The notes: generated from the letters alone by a model not told the origin. A DNA stretch of 64,000 nucleotides from Brevibacterium gallinarum (GCF_014836885.1 NZ_JACSPY010000008.1:62001-126000), one strand, 5' to 3'. Shown: positions 43,399 to 52,337, counted from the stretch's first letter. Numbers and translations are program-made.

Positions 43399-45516
43399 TG
43401 CGTCTCCGGTGGCTGCGGCCTCGACGGCGTCGACCGCCTCGGCTGCGGCCGGGCCGGTGGCGTGGACCTCGATCGTGTCGCCGGGATCGGCGCCGAGTGC
43501 CATCATCTCCATGACGCTGCCGCCGTCAGCGGTGCTGCCGCTGCCGGCGTGTGTGATCTGCACGCGTGCGTCGAGTGCCTTGAGCGCCTTGGCCAGCACG
43601 GCGGCCGGCCGGGCGTGCAGGCCGGTCGGGGCGGTCACCTCGATGGTGCGGCGCACCTCGGCCTCCTCCGCGCCCGAGGCGGCGGTAGCCTGGGCTGCTT
43701 CCGCTCCCGAGGCGGTGGGGGCCTGGGCTGCTTCCGTGCCCGTGGCGGCGGGAGCCTCGGCATCGGCGCTGCTGCCTGCGGCTTCACTGTCTGCGGTTCC
43801 GCTGTCGGTGACTGCGGCGGGTGCGGCGACGGCGGCGGTGACGACCGAACCGTCAAGCGCTGCTGCGGCAGCTGCCCGGGCCTCGGCGAGCGTGACCTCG
43901 GACAGCTGCGCGGCAACCCGGCCAAGTGCCGGGGCCGACATCGACAATGATGTGACACCGAGTCCGGCGAGGATGACGGCCAGGCGCGGGTCAGCTGCGG
44001 CCTCCCCGCACACGCCCACGGTGCGCTGAGCGCCATCGTCAGCCTGCGCCTCGGCCTGCTCGGCACCGCGGACGGTCGCACCGATGAGGCTGAGGACAGC
44101 CGGGTGGGCGGCGGACTGCAGCCCGCCGTAGTCGGGCAGCTCACGGTCGAAGGCCAAGGTGTACTGGGTCAGGTCGTTCGTGCCGATCGACGCGAAGGCC
44201 ACCGGCGCCAGCGTCGCGCCGGCGCACAGCGCGGCAGCCGGGGTCTCGACCATGATCCCGGCGCTCTGCAGCCCGGCATCGGCGACAAGCTCGGCGAACC
44301 GAGCCGCCTCCTCAGCCGTCGTGATCATCGGGGTCATCACCTTCACCTCGGCCTCGGAATGCTCCGCGGCCTGGGCGATCGCCTGCAGCTGGCGCTCCAG
44401 CACCTCAGGGGCGAAGGAGTGGGTGCGGAACCCGCGCATCCCCAGCGCGGGATTCGGTTCGCTCACCTGGCTGCCGGCAGCGCTGCGCTGGGCATCGCTG
44501 CGCTGGGCGGCGGTGATGAAGGGCATCGGCTTGTCCGAACCGGCATCGAGGGTGCGGATGACGACCGGCTGGTGGGGGAAGCGGGCGAAGATCGCGGCGT
44601 AGACTTCGGCCTGCTCCTCGACGCTGGGCTCATCGGCCCGGTCGAGGAAGAGGAACTCGGTGCGCAGCAGCCCAACCCCCTCCGCGCCGGCCTGCGCTGC
44701 TGCCTCGGCGTCGGCGGCTGAGCCGATGTTGGCCAGCAGCTGCACCCGGTGACCGCAGGCGAGCGCGCCGCGACCGGAGAAGGCGCTCGCCTCGGCACGG
44801 CTGGCCTGCCATTGGGCCGCCCGGTCCTTCTCCTCGTCGCCTGGGTCGGTGGTGATGATTCCGGCCGTGCCGTCGACGAAGACCTCGGTGCCGGCCGCCA
44901 GCTCGGTGATCGCCGGGTCTGTGCCGACGACGGCGGGGATGCCGAGGGCGCGGGCGAGGATCGCCGAATGGGACTGCGGGCCGCCCTGGACGGTGACCAG
45001 CGCGAGGACGAGAGCCGTGTCGAGGTCAGCGGTGTCGGCAGGGGAGAGTGATGCGGCGACGAGCACGAACGGCTCATCAGGGGAGTCCAGGCTGCTCTCT
45101 TCGCCGCGCAGGCTGGCGATGATCCGGTCGCGGACATCGGCGACATCGACAGCCCGCTCCCCGAGGTAGCCGCCGAGGCGCTCGAGCCGCTCGCGCAGCT
45201 GCCCGGCGGCCACCCAGGCGGCGCGCTCGGCGGTGAGATCCTCATCGCGGATGAGGGCGGCGGCCGCCGTGGCCAGGGCCGGGTCGGAGGCCATCTGGGC
45301 GGTGGCCGAGAGGATCTCGGCGGCCTCCCCGGAGGCGCTGGCGGCGGCGGTCTCCAACGCTGCGGCGACGGTGCCGGCGGCCTCGGTGAAGCGGGTGACC
45401 TCAGCGGCGGGATCGGACCCGGATGGCCGCTTCGCAGCCGGTGGTTCGGCGATGCTGCGATCGACGTGATGGACCGGCCCGAGGGCGCAGCCCTCACTGG
45501 CTCCGATGCCTCGCAT
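43396..45516 (-). CDS. ptsI: PTS enzyme I with C-terminal HPr domain (EI-HPr fusion)
   Basis: A 706-residue fusion of the two general PTS phosphocarriers. EI (~1-560) begins MRGIGASEGCALGPVHH. Its active His is H183 in VQGGPQSHSAILARALGIPAVVG, and it has the PEP-binding GVGLLRTEFLF, NPALGMRGFR and FASIGTNDLTQYTLAFDR segments. An Ala/Glu/Thr-rich linker (~565-620) made of repeat copies leads to HPr (622-706) with H634 in GLHARPAAVLA and the regulatory Ser in DGGSVMEMMALG. ATG 45516 is chosen, with AGGGAG upstream. Usual fusions place HPr before EI, so this order is uncommon. It is divergent from the mur operon. Confidence 0.92.
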   Translation of the reverse strand: MRGIGASEGCALGPVHHVDRSIAEPPAAKRPSGSDPAAEVTRFTEAAGTVAAALETAAASASGEAAEILSATAQMASDPALATAAAALIRDEDLTAERAAWVAAGQLRERLERLGGYLGERAVDVADVRDRIIASLRGEESSLDSPDEPFVLVAASLSPADTADLDTALVLALVTVQGGPQSHSAILARALGIPAVVGTDPAITELAAGTEVFVDGTAGIITTDPGDEEKDRAAQWQASRAEASAFSGRGALACGHRVQLLANIGSAADAEAAAQAGAEGVGLLRTEFLFLDRADEPSVEEQAEVYAAIFARFPHQPVVIRTLDAGSDKPMPFITAAQRSDAQRSAAGSQVSEPNPALGMRGFRTHSFAPEVLERQLQAIAQAAEHSEAEVKVMTPMITTAEEAARFAELVADAGLQSAGIMVETPAAALCAGATLAPVAFASIGTNDLTQYTLAFDRELPDYGGLQSAAHPAVLSLIGATVRGAEQAEAQADDGAQRTVGVCGEAAADPRLAVILAGLGVTSLSMSAPALGRVAAQLSEVTLAEARAAAAAALDGSVVTAAVAAPAAVTDSGTADSEAAGSSADAEAPAATGTEAAQAPTASGAEAAQATAASGAEEAEVRRTIEVTAPTGLHARPAAVLAKALKALDARVQITHAGSGSTADGGSVMEMMALGADPGDTIEVHATGPAAAEAVDAVEAAATGDA

Positions 45517-45530
45517 ATGTCTGTCTCCCT

Positions 45531-45602
45531 CTGCTCTCGCATTCGATTGTGCGCTCGCGTCTGCTTCTGCTCTCGCGCCCGATTCTGCTCTCGCATCCGC
45601 CG
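45531..45602. repeat. Four tandem 18-base repeats upstream of EI-HPr
   Basis: CTGCTCTCGC starts at 45531, 45567 and 45585, with a diverged unit at 45549; the period is 18 bases. They lie just upstream of the EI-HPr ribosome site in the divergent gap 45517-45725. Confidence 0.75.
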
Positions 45603-45725
45603 TACGCGCCTGTTGGCCGCCCCGCTCATCCCACAGACCGCCAAGCCCGCTGCAGCGGGAGCCGAGCCGATCGGATGGCGCTGTGACCTTTGACACAGCA
45701 TAGGGCAGGTGGAAAACTTCAGTCT

Positions 45726-46664
45726 ATGTCCAAGTCTGTGGAGAAAAACTCCTCAACATCGGGTCGGGCCCAGCCGCCGGCCCCAGAGGCGCTGCTGGCG
45801 CGCCTGCGCTCGCTCGTGCCGACCCTCAGCCGCGGCCCGGCACAGGTGGGCCGGGCAGTGCTCGCCAACCCGCAGGCCATTGTGCCGATGACGATGGGCC
45901 AGCTGGCCGCCCACACCGAGACGAGCGACGCCTCGGTCACCCGGCTCGCCCAGGCAATCGGCTGCTCAGGCTACCGGGAGTTCCGCGCCCTGCTCGCCGC
46001 CTCGACCGCGGTGCAGACCGCCGTCACGGCAACGCCGGGCACCGGACAGCTGCCGGCTGACATCGAACTCGACGACGCACCAGCCGAGGTCGTCGCCAAG
46101 CTGCTGGCCGAAGAGCAGCAGGCGCTGGCAGACTCCGCAGCCGCCCTCGACATCGCCGCCCTGACCGCAGCCGCCGAGGCGATCTGCGCGGCCCGGCGCG
46201 TCGTCATCGCCGGCATCGGCGCCTCGGGCATCGTCGCCCGGGACCTCTCAGCCAAGCTCGAGCGCATCCGCATCATCAGCCAGCCGATCACCGAGGGACA
46301 CTATGCGCTCACCCTCGCTGCCGTCATGGAACCGGCCGATCTGCTCATCGCCATCAGCGCCTCCGGTGAGACCGCCGACATCCTCGAACCCCTCGACGCC
46401 GCTCGGGAATCCGGCATCCCCACCGTGGCGATCACCGTGCGGCCGCGCTCGCGCATCACCGCAGCCGATCACGTCCTCATCGGCGTCGCTGCCCGGGAGA
46501 GCGACATGCGGCCTGCCGCCATGAGCTCACGCACCGGACAGCTGTTCATCGTCGACTCGCTCTTCGCACTCGTCTACCAGCGCCGCGCCGACCAGGCCGG
46601 TGCCGCCGTCACCACCTCCCACCAGATGCTCGCCCCGCGCCGAGCGCGAAAGGACCCCTCATGA
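45726..46664 (+). CDS. murR: MurR/RpiR-family transcriptional regulator
   Basis: A 312-residue regulator. The N-terminal HTH_6 domain (~15-90; IVPMTMGQLAAHTETSDASVTRLAQAIGCSGYREFRALLA) is followed by a SIS sugar-phosphate-binding domain (~130-265; RRVVIAGIGASGIVARDLSAKLERI, LLIAISASGETADILEPL). In the known system MurR senses MurNAc-6-phosphate and represses mur genes; the same is expected here for the operon it heads. ATG 45726 is chosen over an in-frame start at 45690. Its stop overlaps the murQ ATG. Confidence 0.9.
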   Translation: MSKSVEKNSSTSGRAQPPAPEALLARLRSLVPTLSRGPAQVGRAVLANPQAIVPMTMGQLAAHTETSDASVTRLAQAIGCSGYREFRALLAASTAVQTAVTATPGTGQLPADIELDDAPAEVVAKLLAEEQQALADSAAALDIAALTAAAEAICAARRVVIAGIGASGIVARDLSAKLERIRIISQPITEGHYALTLAAVMEPADLLIAISASGETADILEPLDAARESGIPTVAITVRPRSRITAADHVLIGVAARESDMRPAAMSSRTGQLFIVDSLFALVYQRRADQAGAAVTTSHQMLAPRRARKDPS

Positions 46665-47653
46665 CCGACAGCACCACCCCGGCATCCCCGGCCGACCTCC
46701 CGTCCACCTCGGCGGTTGGTTCGACGTCCACGGCGACGGCCGCCTCGACGACCGAGGCGATCGACTCCCGGTTCGCGCACATCGACACCCTGTCGACGAT
46801 CGAACTGGCCGGGGTGATGAACAACGAAGACGCCCGCGTCGCCCCATCCGTCGGCGCGCATCTGGCCAAGATCGCCTGCGCCGTCGACGGGATCACCGAG
46901 CGGATGCGCCGCGGCGGCCGGCTCATCTACGTCGGCGCCGGCACCGCCGGGCGGCTCGGCGTGCTCGACGCCTCCGAATGCCCGCCGACCTTCAGCACCG
47001 ACCCGAGCCTCGTCATCGGTCTCATCGCCGGGGGCAGGGATGCGCTCATCACCGCCGTCGAAGGCGCCGAAGACGACACCGCCCGCGGCCGGGCCGACAT
47101 CGCCGCCCAAGCCGTCGGACCCGATGACGCCGTCGTCGGCATCGCCGCCTCCGGCGCAACCCCATACACCGTCGCCGCCGTCACCGCCGCCCGCGAGGCC
47201 GGCGCATTCACCGCAGGCATCTCCTGCAACGCAGACTCCGCACTCGGTGCCGCCGCCGAGGTGCCGATCGAGGTCGTCGTCGGCCCCGAGCTCATCGCCG
47301 GCTCCACCCGGCTCAAAGCCGGCACCGCCCAGAAGCTCGTGCTCAACATGCTCTCGACGATGACGATGATCCGGCTCGGCAAGACCTACGGCAACCTCAT
47401 GGTCGACGTCGACGCCACCAACCACAAGCTCACCACCCGCGTGAAACGCATCGTCACCGAAGCCACCGGCGCCGATCCACGCACCGTCACCGCCGCCGTC
47501 GAGGCCTCCGGCGGGAAGGCCAAGACCGCGATCCTCATGATCCTCTCAGGCCTCGACGCCACCGCCGCCGAGGCAGCACTGACCGTCGCCGGCGGCGTGC
47601 TGCGCACAGCCCTCACCACCCACACCCCGACGCCTCCGAAGGAGCAGTCATGA
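46661..47653 (+). CDS. murQ: N-acetylmuramic acid 6-phosphate etherase
   Basis: A 330-residue SIS-fold enzyme. It cleaves the lactyl ether of MurNAc-6-P to give GlcNAc-6-P and D-lactate. GGRLIYVGAGTAGRLGVLDASECPPTFSTDP includes the catalytic Glu and sugar-phosphate loop; GIAASGATPYTVAAVTAAREAGAF, VGPELIAGSTRLKAGTAQKLVLNMLST and KTYGNLMVDVDATNHKL are all conserved. The first ~35 residues are a Thr/Ser/Ala-rich extension. It overlaps murR and murP by four bases each (ATGA). Confidence 0.95.
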   Translation: MTDSTTPASPADLPSTSAVGSTSTATAASTTEAIDSRFAHIDTLSTIELAGVMNNEDARVAPSVGAHLAKIACAVDGITERMRRGGRLIYVGAGTAGRLGVLDASECPPTFSTDPSLVIGLIAGGRDALITAVEGAEDDTARGRADIAAQAVGPDDAVVGIAASGATPYTVAAVTAAREAGAFTAGISCNADSALGAAAEVPIEVVVGPELIAGSTRLKAGTAQKLVLNMLSTMTMIRLGKTYGNLMVDVDATNHKLTTRVKRIVTEATGADPRTVTAAVEASGGKAKTAILMILSGLDATAAEAALTVAGGVLRTALTTHTPTPPKEQS

Positions 47654-49197
47654 CCGCATCCCCGCAGACCATCGCCCACCAGGTGCTCGCACACCTCGGC
47701 GGCGCCGGCAACGTCGCCTCCGTCGAGAACTGCATCACCCGCCTGCGCCTGCCCGTGGCTGACCAGGACCTCGTCGACACCGCCGGCCTCAAAGCCGTCG
47801 ACGGTGTGCTCGGCGTCGTCGAGGACCAGACGATGCAGGTGATCCTCGGACCCGGCCTCGTCGACGAGGTCGCCGACGCAATCGAGCGGACCCTCGCCTC
47901 CGGCGCGGACAGCGCCCCGGCGACTCACGCCTCGGGGACGGACAGCGCCCCGGCAACCGGTGCCTCGGGAGCGGATGCCGCAGGCACCGGTGGAGCCGAT
48001 ACGGCCGACCGGCTGCAGCAGCGCGGGGCGGACATGAAGGCCGCGCAGAAGCAGCGCAACCGCACCCCGGTCAAGGCGTTCCTCAGGCGGGTGGCCAACA
48101 TCTTCCTGCCGCTCATTCCCGCCCTCATCGCCTGCGGCATCATCGCCGGGTTCAACGGCCTGCTCACCAACCTCGTGCAGAACGGCACCTGGACGTGGGC
48201 GGCTGGGCTGACCCCGATCCTCACCGCGATCGCCAGCGGCTTCATGAGCCTCATCGCGGTGTTCGTCGGCATGAACGCAGCCAAGGAGTTCGGCGGCACC
48301 CCGATCATCGGCGGTGCGGTCGCAGCGATCATCCCATTCGCCGGGGTTGCCGATGTCACGATCTTCGGCACTGAGCTCGCTCCCGGCCAAGGCGGTGTCA
48401 TCGGCGCGCTGCTGGCCGCCGTGCTCGCCGCCTACGTCGAACGCTGGGCCCGCACCTGGGCGCCGCGCTCGCTGAGCATGCTCATCGTGCCGACGTTCAC
48501 GGTCCTCGTCGTCGGCGTGCTCACCCTGTTCCCGCTCATGACGGTGGCCGGCTGGATCGCCGAGGGCATCGGCGTGCTCGCCAACCAGCTGCTGCAGGTC
48601 GGCGGCGGCATCGCCGGATTCGTCCTCGCCGGGCTGTTCCTGCCGCTGGTGATGTTCGGGCTGCACCAGGCCCTCATCCCCATCCACGCCACCCTCATCG
48701 AACAGGCCGGCTTCACCGTGCTGCTGCCGATCCTCGCCATGGCCGGCGGCGGCCAGGTCGGTGCGGCCGTGGCCGTGTTCCTCAAGGTCAAGGACGCGAG
48801 CATGCGCCGGACCATCAAATCCGCGCTGCCGGCCGGCGTGCTCGGCGTCGGCGAGCCCCTCATCTACGGCGTCACCCTGCCACTGGGCCGGCCATTCATC
48901 ACCGCATGTGTCGGCGGTGCCTTCGGCGGGGCGTTCATCGGCGTGTTCAACCAGCTGGGCACCACCGTCGGCTCGACGGCGATCGGCCCGAGCGGCTGGG
49001 CGCTGTTCCCGCTCACCACCGGCAATGAGGGGATCGGCGCAGCCGTGGCGATCTACGGATTCGGTCTGCTCGTGGCCTATGTGGCAGGCTTTCTGGCAAC
49101 GTACTTCTTCGGATTCTCGAAGCAGGCGCTGGCCGAACTCAACGACCCGCACACCGACGCCGCCATCGCCGACTCACAGCAGGGAGCAGCGCAATGA
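47650..49197 (+). CDS. murP: PTS EIIBC transporter, N-acetylmuramic acid type
   Basis: A 515-residue transporter. The EIIB domain (~1-85) has the phosphorylated Cys in VENCITRLRLPV. A ~50-residue linker contains three Ala-Ser-Gly-[Ala/Thr]-Asp units made from the dispersed repeat. The EIIC domain (~135-500) has about ten membrane segments, with FLPLIPALIACGIIAGF, MFGLHQALIPIHATLIEQAGFTVLLP and GVGEPLIYGVTLPLGRPFITA, characteristic of the sucrose/MurNAc branch. It imports MurNAc as MurNAc-6-P, the substrate of the preceding MurQ. No EIIA domain is fused; the next gene supplies it. Confidence 0.92.
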   Translation: MTASPQTIAHQVLAHLGGAGNVASVENCITRLRLPVADQDLVDTAGLKAVDGVLGVVEDQTMQVILGPGLVDEVADAIERTLASGADSAPATHASGTDSAPATGASGADAAGTGGADTADRLQQRGADMKAAQKQRNRTPVKAFLRRVANIFLPLIPALIACGIIAGFNGLLTNLVQNGTWTWAAGLTPILTAIASGFMSLIAVFVGMNAAKEFGGTPIIGGAVAAIIPFAGVADVTIFGTELAPGQGGVIGALLAAVLAAYVERWARTWAPRSLSMLIVPTFTVLVVGVLTLFPLMTVAGWIAEGIGVLANQLLQVGGGIAGFVLAGLFLPLVMFGLHQALIPIHATLIEQAGFTVLLPILAMAGGGQVGAAVAVFLKVKDASMRRTIKSALPAGVLGVGEPLIYGVTLPLGRPFITACVGGAFGGAFIGVFNQLGTTVGSTAIGPSGWALFPLTTGNEGIGAAVAIYGFGLLVAYVAGFLATYFFGFSKQALAELNDPHTDAAIADSQQGAAQ

Positions 49198-49646
49198 CCA
49201 CCACCATCACCGCCCCGATCACCGGCACCGTCGTCGCCCTCGCCGAGGTGCCCGACCCCGTCTTCGCCGAGGAGATCGTCGGCCCCGGTACCGCCATCGA
49301 TCCCGGCCAGGCGCAGTCGCTGACCGCCGTCGCCCCGGCCGCCGGGACGCTGTCGAGCCTCAAACCGCACGCCTTCGTCATTTCCACCGCAGACGGCCGC
49401 GGCATCCTCGTCCACCTCGGCATCGACACCGTCGAACTCTCCGGCGCCGGATTCGAGCTGCTCGCCGAGGCCGGAGCCGAGGTGGCTGCCGGTGACGCGC
49501 TCATCAGCTGGGACACCGCCCCGGCCCGGGAGGCCGGCAAGTCGCTCATCGTCCCGGTCATCGTCCTCGAAGCCGAATCCGGCGACCTCAAGATCACCCC
49601 CGCCGCCGAGGTCGCAGCCGGCGAGGGACTCATCGAACTGGCATGA
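49194..49646 (+). CDS. crr: PTS EIIA component, Crr/glucose type
   Basis: A 150-residue EIIA(Glc)-type beta-sandwich: ITAPITGTVVALAEVPDPVFAEEIVGPGTAIDP at the start and the phosphorylated His in GRGILVHLGIDTVEL (H89). It carries phosphate from the HPr domain of the EI fusion to EIIB of MurP and probably to the separate EIIB at 43.1 kb, since no other EIIA is encoded here. It overlaps murP and nagA by four bases each (ATGA). Confidence 0.94.
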   Translation: MTTTITAPITGTVVALAEVPDPVFAEEIVGPGTAIDPGQAQSLTAVAPAAGTLSSLKPHAFVISTADGRGILVHLGIDTVELSGAGFELLAEAGAEVAAGDALISWDTAPAREAGKSLIVPVIVLEAESGDLKITPAAEVAAGEGLIELA

Positions 49647-50884
49647 GCGCACCCGGCGAGGCCCCACCGGCAGCAGGTCCCGGGACCGAGGCGACGCTGC
49701 TCATCGGCGACGTCCGCCTCGTCGATGCCCACCGCGACACCCCCGCCGGCTGGGTGCTGGCCGGGCCCGCGGGGATCCTCGACGTCGGTGCCGGGCCCGC
49801 GCCCGAGGTGCCGGCCGGCTGCCAGCAGATCGCCGGGGCCGGCAGGATGCTCACCCCCGGGCTCATCGACATGCACTCCCACGGAGGAGGCGGCGGGTCC
49901 TTCGACGGTGATGCCGAGCAGATCCGCACCGCGCTGAGCGCCACCGCCACCCACGGGGTGACGCGTTCGATGCTCAGCCTCGTGACCGGTTCGGCACCGG
50001 ACACCGCGGCAGCACTCGCATCGATCGCCGCGCTGGCCAACAGCACAGCAGACCCGGCAGCCCCGGAAGGTCCGGCGGCTGCCGGTGCCGGGATCATCGG
50101 CGTGCACCTGGAGGGGCCGTGCATCAGCCCGCACAAGGCCGGCGCCCACGACCCGGCGCTCATGCAGACGCCGAGCACGCAGCTCATCGACCGCTTCGCC
50201 GAGGCCGGCGACGGCTGGCTGCGCTACATCACCATCGCCCCGGAGCTGCCCGGTGCACTCACCGCGATCCAGCACGCCGCAGACCGCGGCATCCGGATGG
50301 GCGTCGGGCACACCATCGCCGACTACGCCACCACCCGCGCGGCCTTCGACGCCGGAGCGACGATCCTCACCCACGCCTTCAACGCCATGCCCGGCATCCA
50401 CCACCGCGACCCCGGCCCACTCATCGCCGCCCTCGACGACGACCGGGTCACCATCGAGCTGATCCTCGACGGCGTGCACGTCGTCGAACCGGTCGCAGCG
50501 CACCTGTGGCGGTCCTGCCCCGGACGCCTGGCGCTCATCACCGACGCGATGTCAGCCGCCGGATTCGGCGACGGCTCCTACCGCCTCGGCGGGCTCGCCG
50601 TCACCGTCGCCGGCGGGGTCGCCCGCCTGACCGGCACCGATACGATCGCCGGCTCCACGCTCACTCTCGACGCTGCGCTGCGCCGGGCGGCACACCTCGG
50701 GGTCGGACTGCAGGAAGCCGTCGGTGCGGCCACCCACGTCCCGGCGGCCAGCCTCGGGCTCGGCGACAGGCACGGGCTGCTTGCGCCGGGACAGTCGGCT
50801 GACTTCGTACTATGGGATGACGACATGCACATTGCCGGCGTCTGGCGCGACGGCTGCCAGCTCAGCAGGGGAGAGATCCGATAA
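49643..50884 (+). CDS. nagA: N-acetylglucosamine-6-phosphate deacetylase
   Basis: A 413-residue amidohydrolase. It converts GlcNAc-6-P to glucosamine-6-P and acetate. Metal and active-site residues are in MLTPGLIDMHSHGGGGGSFD, GVHLEGPCISPHKAGAHDPAL (Glu), GVGHTIADYATTRAAFDAGATILTHAFNAMPG (two His), ELILDGVHV and the catalytic Asp in LALITDAMSAAG. The length is normal and the fold complete. It overlaps crr by four bases and nagB by one (TAATG). Confidence 0.95.
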   Translation: MSAPGEAPPAAGPGTEATLLIGDVRLVDAHRDTPAGWVLAGPAGILDVGAGPAPEVPAGCQQIAGAGRMLTPGLIDMHSHGGGGGSFDGDAEQIRTALSATATHGVTRSMLSLVTGSAPDTAAALASIAALANSTADPAAPEGPAAAGAGIIGVHLEGPCISPHKAGAHDPALMQTPSTQLIDRFAEAGDGWLRYITIAPELPGALTAIQHAADRGIRMGVGHTIADYATTRAAFDAGATILTHAFNAMPGIHHRDPGPLIAALDDDRVTIELILDGVHVVEPVAAHLWRSCPGRLALITDAMSAAGFGDGSYRLGGLAVTVAGGVARLTGTDTIAGSTLTLDAALRRAAHLGVGLQEAVGAATHVPAASLGLGDRHGLLAPGQSADFVLWDDDMHIAGVWRDGCQLSRGEIR

Positions 50885-51669
50885 TGCAGATTGTGACCGC
50901 CGAGGACAGTGCCTCCCTCATCTGCCAGGCCGCCGACCAGATCGAGGCGCTCGTGTCTGCGAACCCCGAGGCGGTCATCGGGATCGCGACCGGCTCGACG
51001 CCCGAACCGCTGTACGCCGAACTCACCGCCCGCGCCGGCCGCGGTCTCGACCTCAGCTGGCTGCGCATCACCTGCCTCGATGAGTACATCGGCCTGCCGG
51101 CCCAGCATCCGCAGAGCTACCGCCACTACATCGCCGAGCAGATCCTCACCCCCTGGGGCATCGACCCGGCCCACACGGTGCTGCCGGAAGGCGACGCCGC
51201 TGACCCGCACGCCGCAGCCGCGGCCTTCGAGGACGGGATCCGCCGGCTTGGGGGCGTCGATATGCAGATCCTGGGCATCGGACCCAACGGCCACATCGCA
51301 TTCAACGAGCCCGGCTCGGCCCTCGACTCCCGCACCCGGGTCGTCGAGCTGACCGCCGATACCCGGCAGGCGAACTCCCGGTTCTTCGAGCGCCTCGACG
51401 AGGTGCCCCGCCAGGCGCTGACACAGGGCATCGGCACGATCCTCGAATCCCGTGCCGCGATCATGCTCGCCTTCGGCGCAGGCAAGGCCGAGGCGGTGGC
51501 GGCGATGATCGACGGTCCCGTCGACCCCGCCGTGCCCGCCAGCGCGCTGCAGCGCCACCCGAACGCCACCGCCTACCTCGACACCGCCGCGGCAGCCGGC
51601 TCTTCGGCTGCCAGCGCCACCGGCGCCTCGGGCGCGGACTCGTCAGACGACGCCGCGGAGCGACGCTGA
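50884..51669 (+). CDS. nagB: Glucosamine-6-phosphate deaminase
   Basis: A 261-residue isomerase/deaminase making fructose-6-P and ammonia from glucosamine-6-P. IGIATGSTPEPLYAEL is the phosphate loop. RITCLDEYIGLPAQHPQSYRHYIAEQIL carries the catalytic Asp, and GIGPNGHIAFNEPGSALDSRTRVVELT includes the catalytic His of the ring-opening step. The last ~30 residues form a Ser/Ala tail holding a dispersed-repeat copy (51625-51638) read as Ala-Ser-Gly-Ala-Asp; it looks added to the end of a normal-length enzyme. Its stop overlaps the HAD gene (TGATG). Confidence 0.95.
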   Translation: MQIVTAEDSASLICQAADQIEALVSANPEAVIGIATGSTPEPLYAELTARAGRGLDLSWLRITCLDEYIGLPAQHPQSYRHYIAEQILTPWGIDPAHTVLPEGDAADPHAAAAAFEDGIRRLGGVDMQILGIGPNGHIAFNEPGSALDSRTRVVELTADTRQANSRFFERLDEVPRQALTQGIGTILESRAAIMLAFGAGKAEAVAAMIDGPVDPAVPASALQRHPNATAYLDTAAAAGSSAASATGASGADSSDDAAERR

Positions 51670-52316
51670 TGCTGCTGCGCTGCGAGGCGATCCTCTTCGA
51701 CATCGACGGCACGCTCGTCGATTCGACCGCCTCGGTTGAACGCGTCTGGCGGGCCTGGGCGCCTGAGTACGGCCTCGATGCCGACACGATCCTGCGCACC
51801 AGCCACGGCAGGCGCAGCCAGGACGTCGTGCCCGACTATCTGCCGGCCGCGCAGGTGCCTGCCGCGCTGCGCCGGCTCGGTGAGATCGAGGTCGGCGACA
51901 CCGATGGCGTCGTGGCGCTGCCGGCCGTGGCCGAGGTGCTGGCCGGCCTGCCGGCTGCGCGCTGGGCTGCCGTGACCTCGGGGGAGCGCCATGTCATGGT
52001 GCCGCGGCTGCAGCGGGCCGGGCTGCCGGTGCCCGAGGTGCTCGTCACCGCCGATGACGTCTCCTCCGGCAAACCCGATCCGGAGGGCTACCTCGCGGCA
52101 GCACGCGCGCTCGGGGTCGATCCTGCGCGCTGTCTGGTCGTCGAGGACGCCCCTGCCGGCATCGCCGCGGGCCAGGCGGCTGGTGCTCAGGTGCTGGCGG
52201 TCGGCACCTCGCATCCGCGTGCAGAGCTCACCGCCGCCGAGGCGGTGGTCGCCGATCTGACCGGCTGCCGGTTCACCGTCGGTCAGGCGGGCATCGAGGT
52301 CGAGATCACCGGCTGA
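51669..52316 (+). CDS. HAD-superfamily sugar-phosphatase-like hydrolase
   Basis: A 215-residue HAD hydrolase with a small helical cap. Motif I is AILFDIDGTLVDST (nucleophile and acid Asp), the cap covers ~18-85, motif II is in WAAVTSGE, motif III is the Lys in SSGKPDPEGYLAAARALG and motif IV is CLVVEDAPAGIAAGQAAGA. It resembles sugar-phosphate or glycerol-phosphate phosphatases (YfbT, Gpp groups). As the last gene of the mur-nag operon it may relieve sugar-phosphate stress or finish MurNAc/GlcNAc catabolism; the substrate is inferred from context only. Confidence 0.88.
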   Translation: MLLRCEAILFDIDGTLVDSTASVERVWRAWAPEYGLDADTILRTSHGRRSQDVVPDYLPAAQVPAALRRLGEIEVGDTDGVVALPAVAEVLAGLPAARWAAVTSGERHVMVPRLQRAGLPVPEVLVTADDVSSGKPDPEGYLAAARALGVDPARCLVVEDAPAGIAAGQAAGAQVLAVGTSHPRAELTAAEAVVADLTGCRFTVGQAGIEVEITG

Positions 52317-52322
52317 ACCTGA

Positions 52323-52337
52323 CCAGGCGCAGCCTGG
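52323..52337. terminator. Short hairpin after the mur-nag operon
   Basis: CCAGGC-GCA-GCCTGG directly follows the last stop. Six-base arms make it a weak candidate. The remaining gap to 52452 only shows CTCAGCCGCGTGGG-type direct repeats. Confidence 0.3.

Noticed and set aside
45517-45696. 60-residue N-terminal extension of EI-HPr
   Set aside because: EI proteins begin at the MRGIGAS-like motif; AGGGAG supports ATG 45516 and the extension is built of the 18-base repeats.
47386-49152. Long open frame opposite murP
   Set aside because: Shadow with Asp/Arg/Gly-rich product; the plus strand has intact EIIB and EIIC domains in an overlapping operon.
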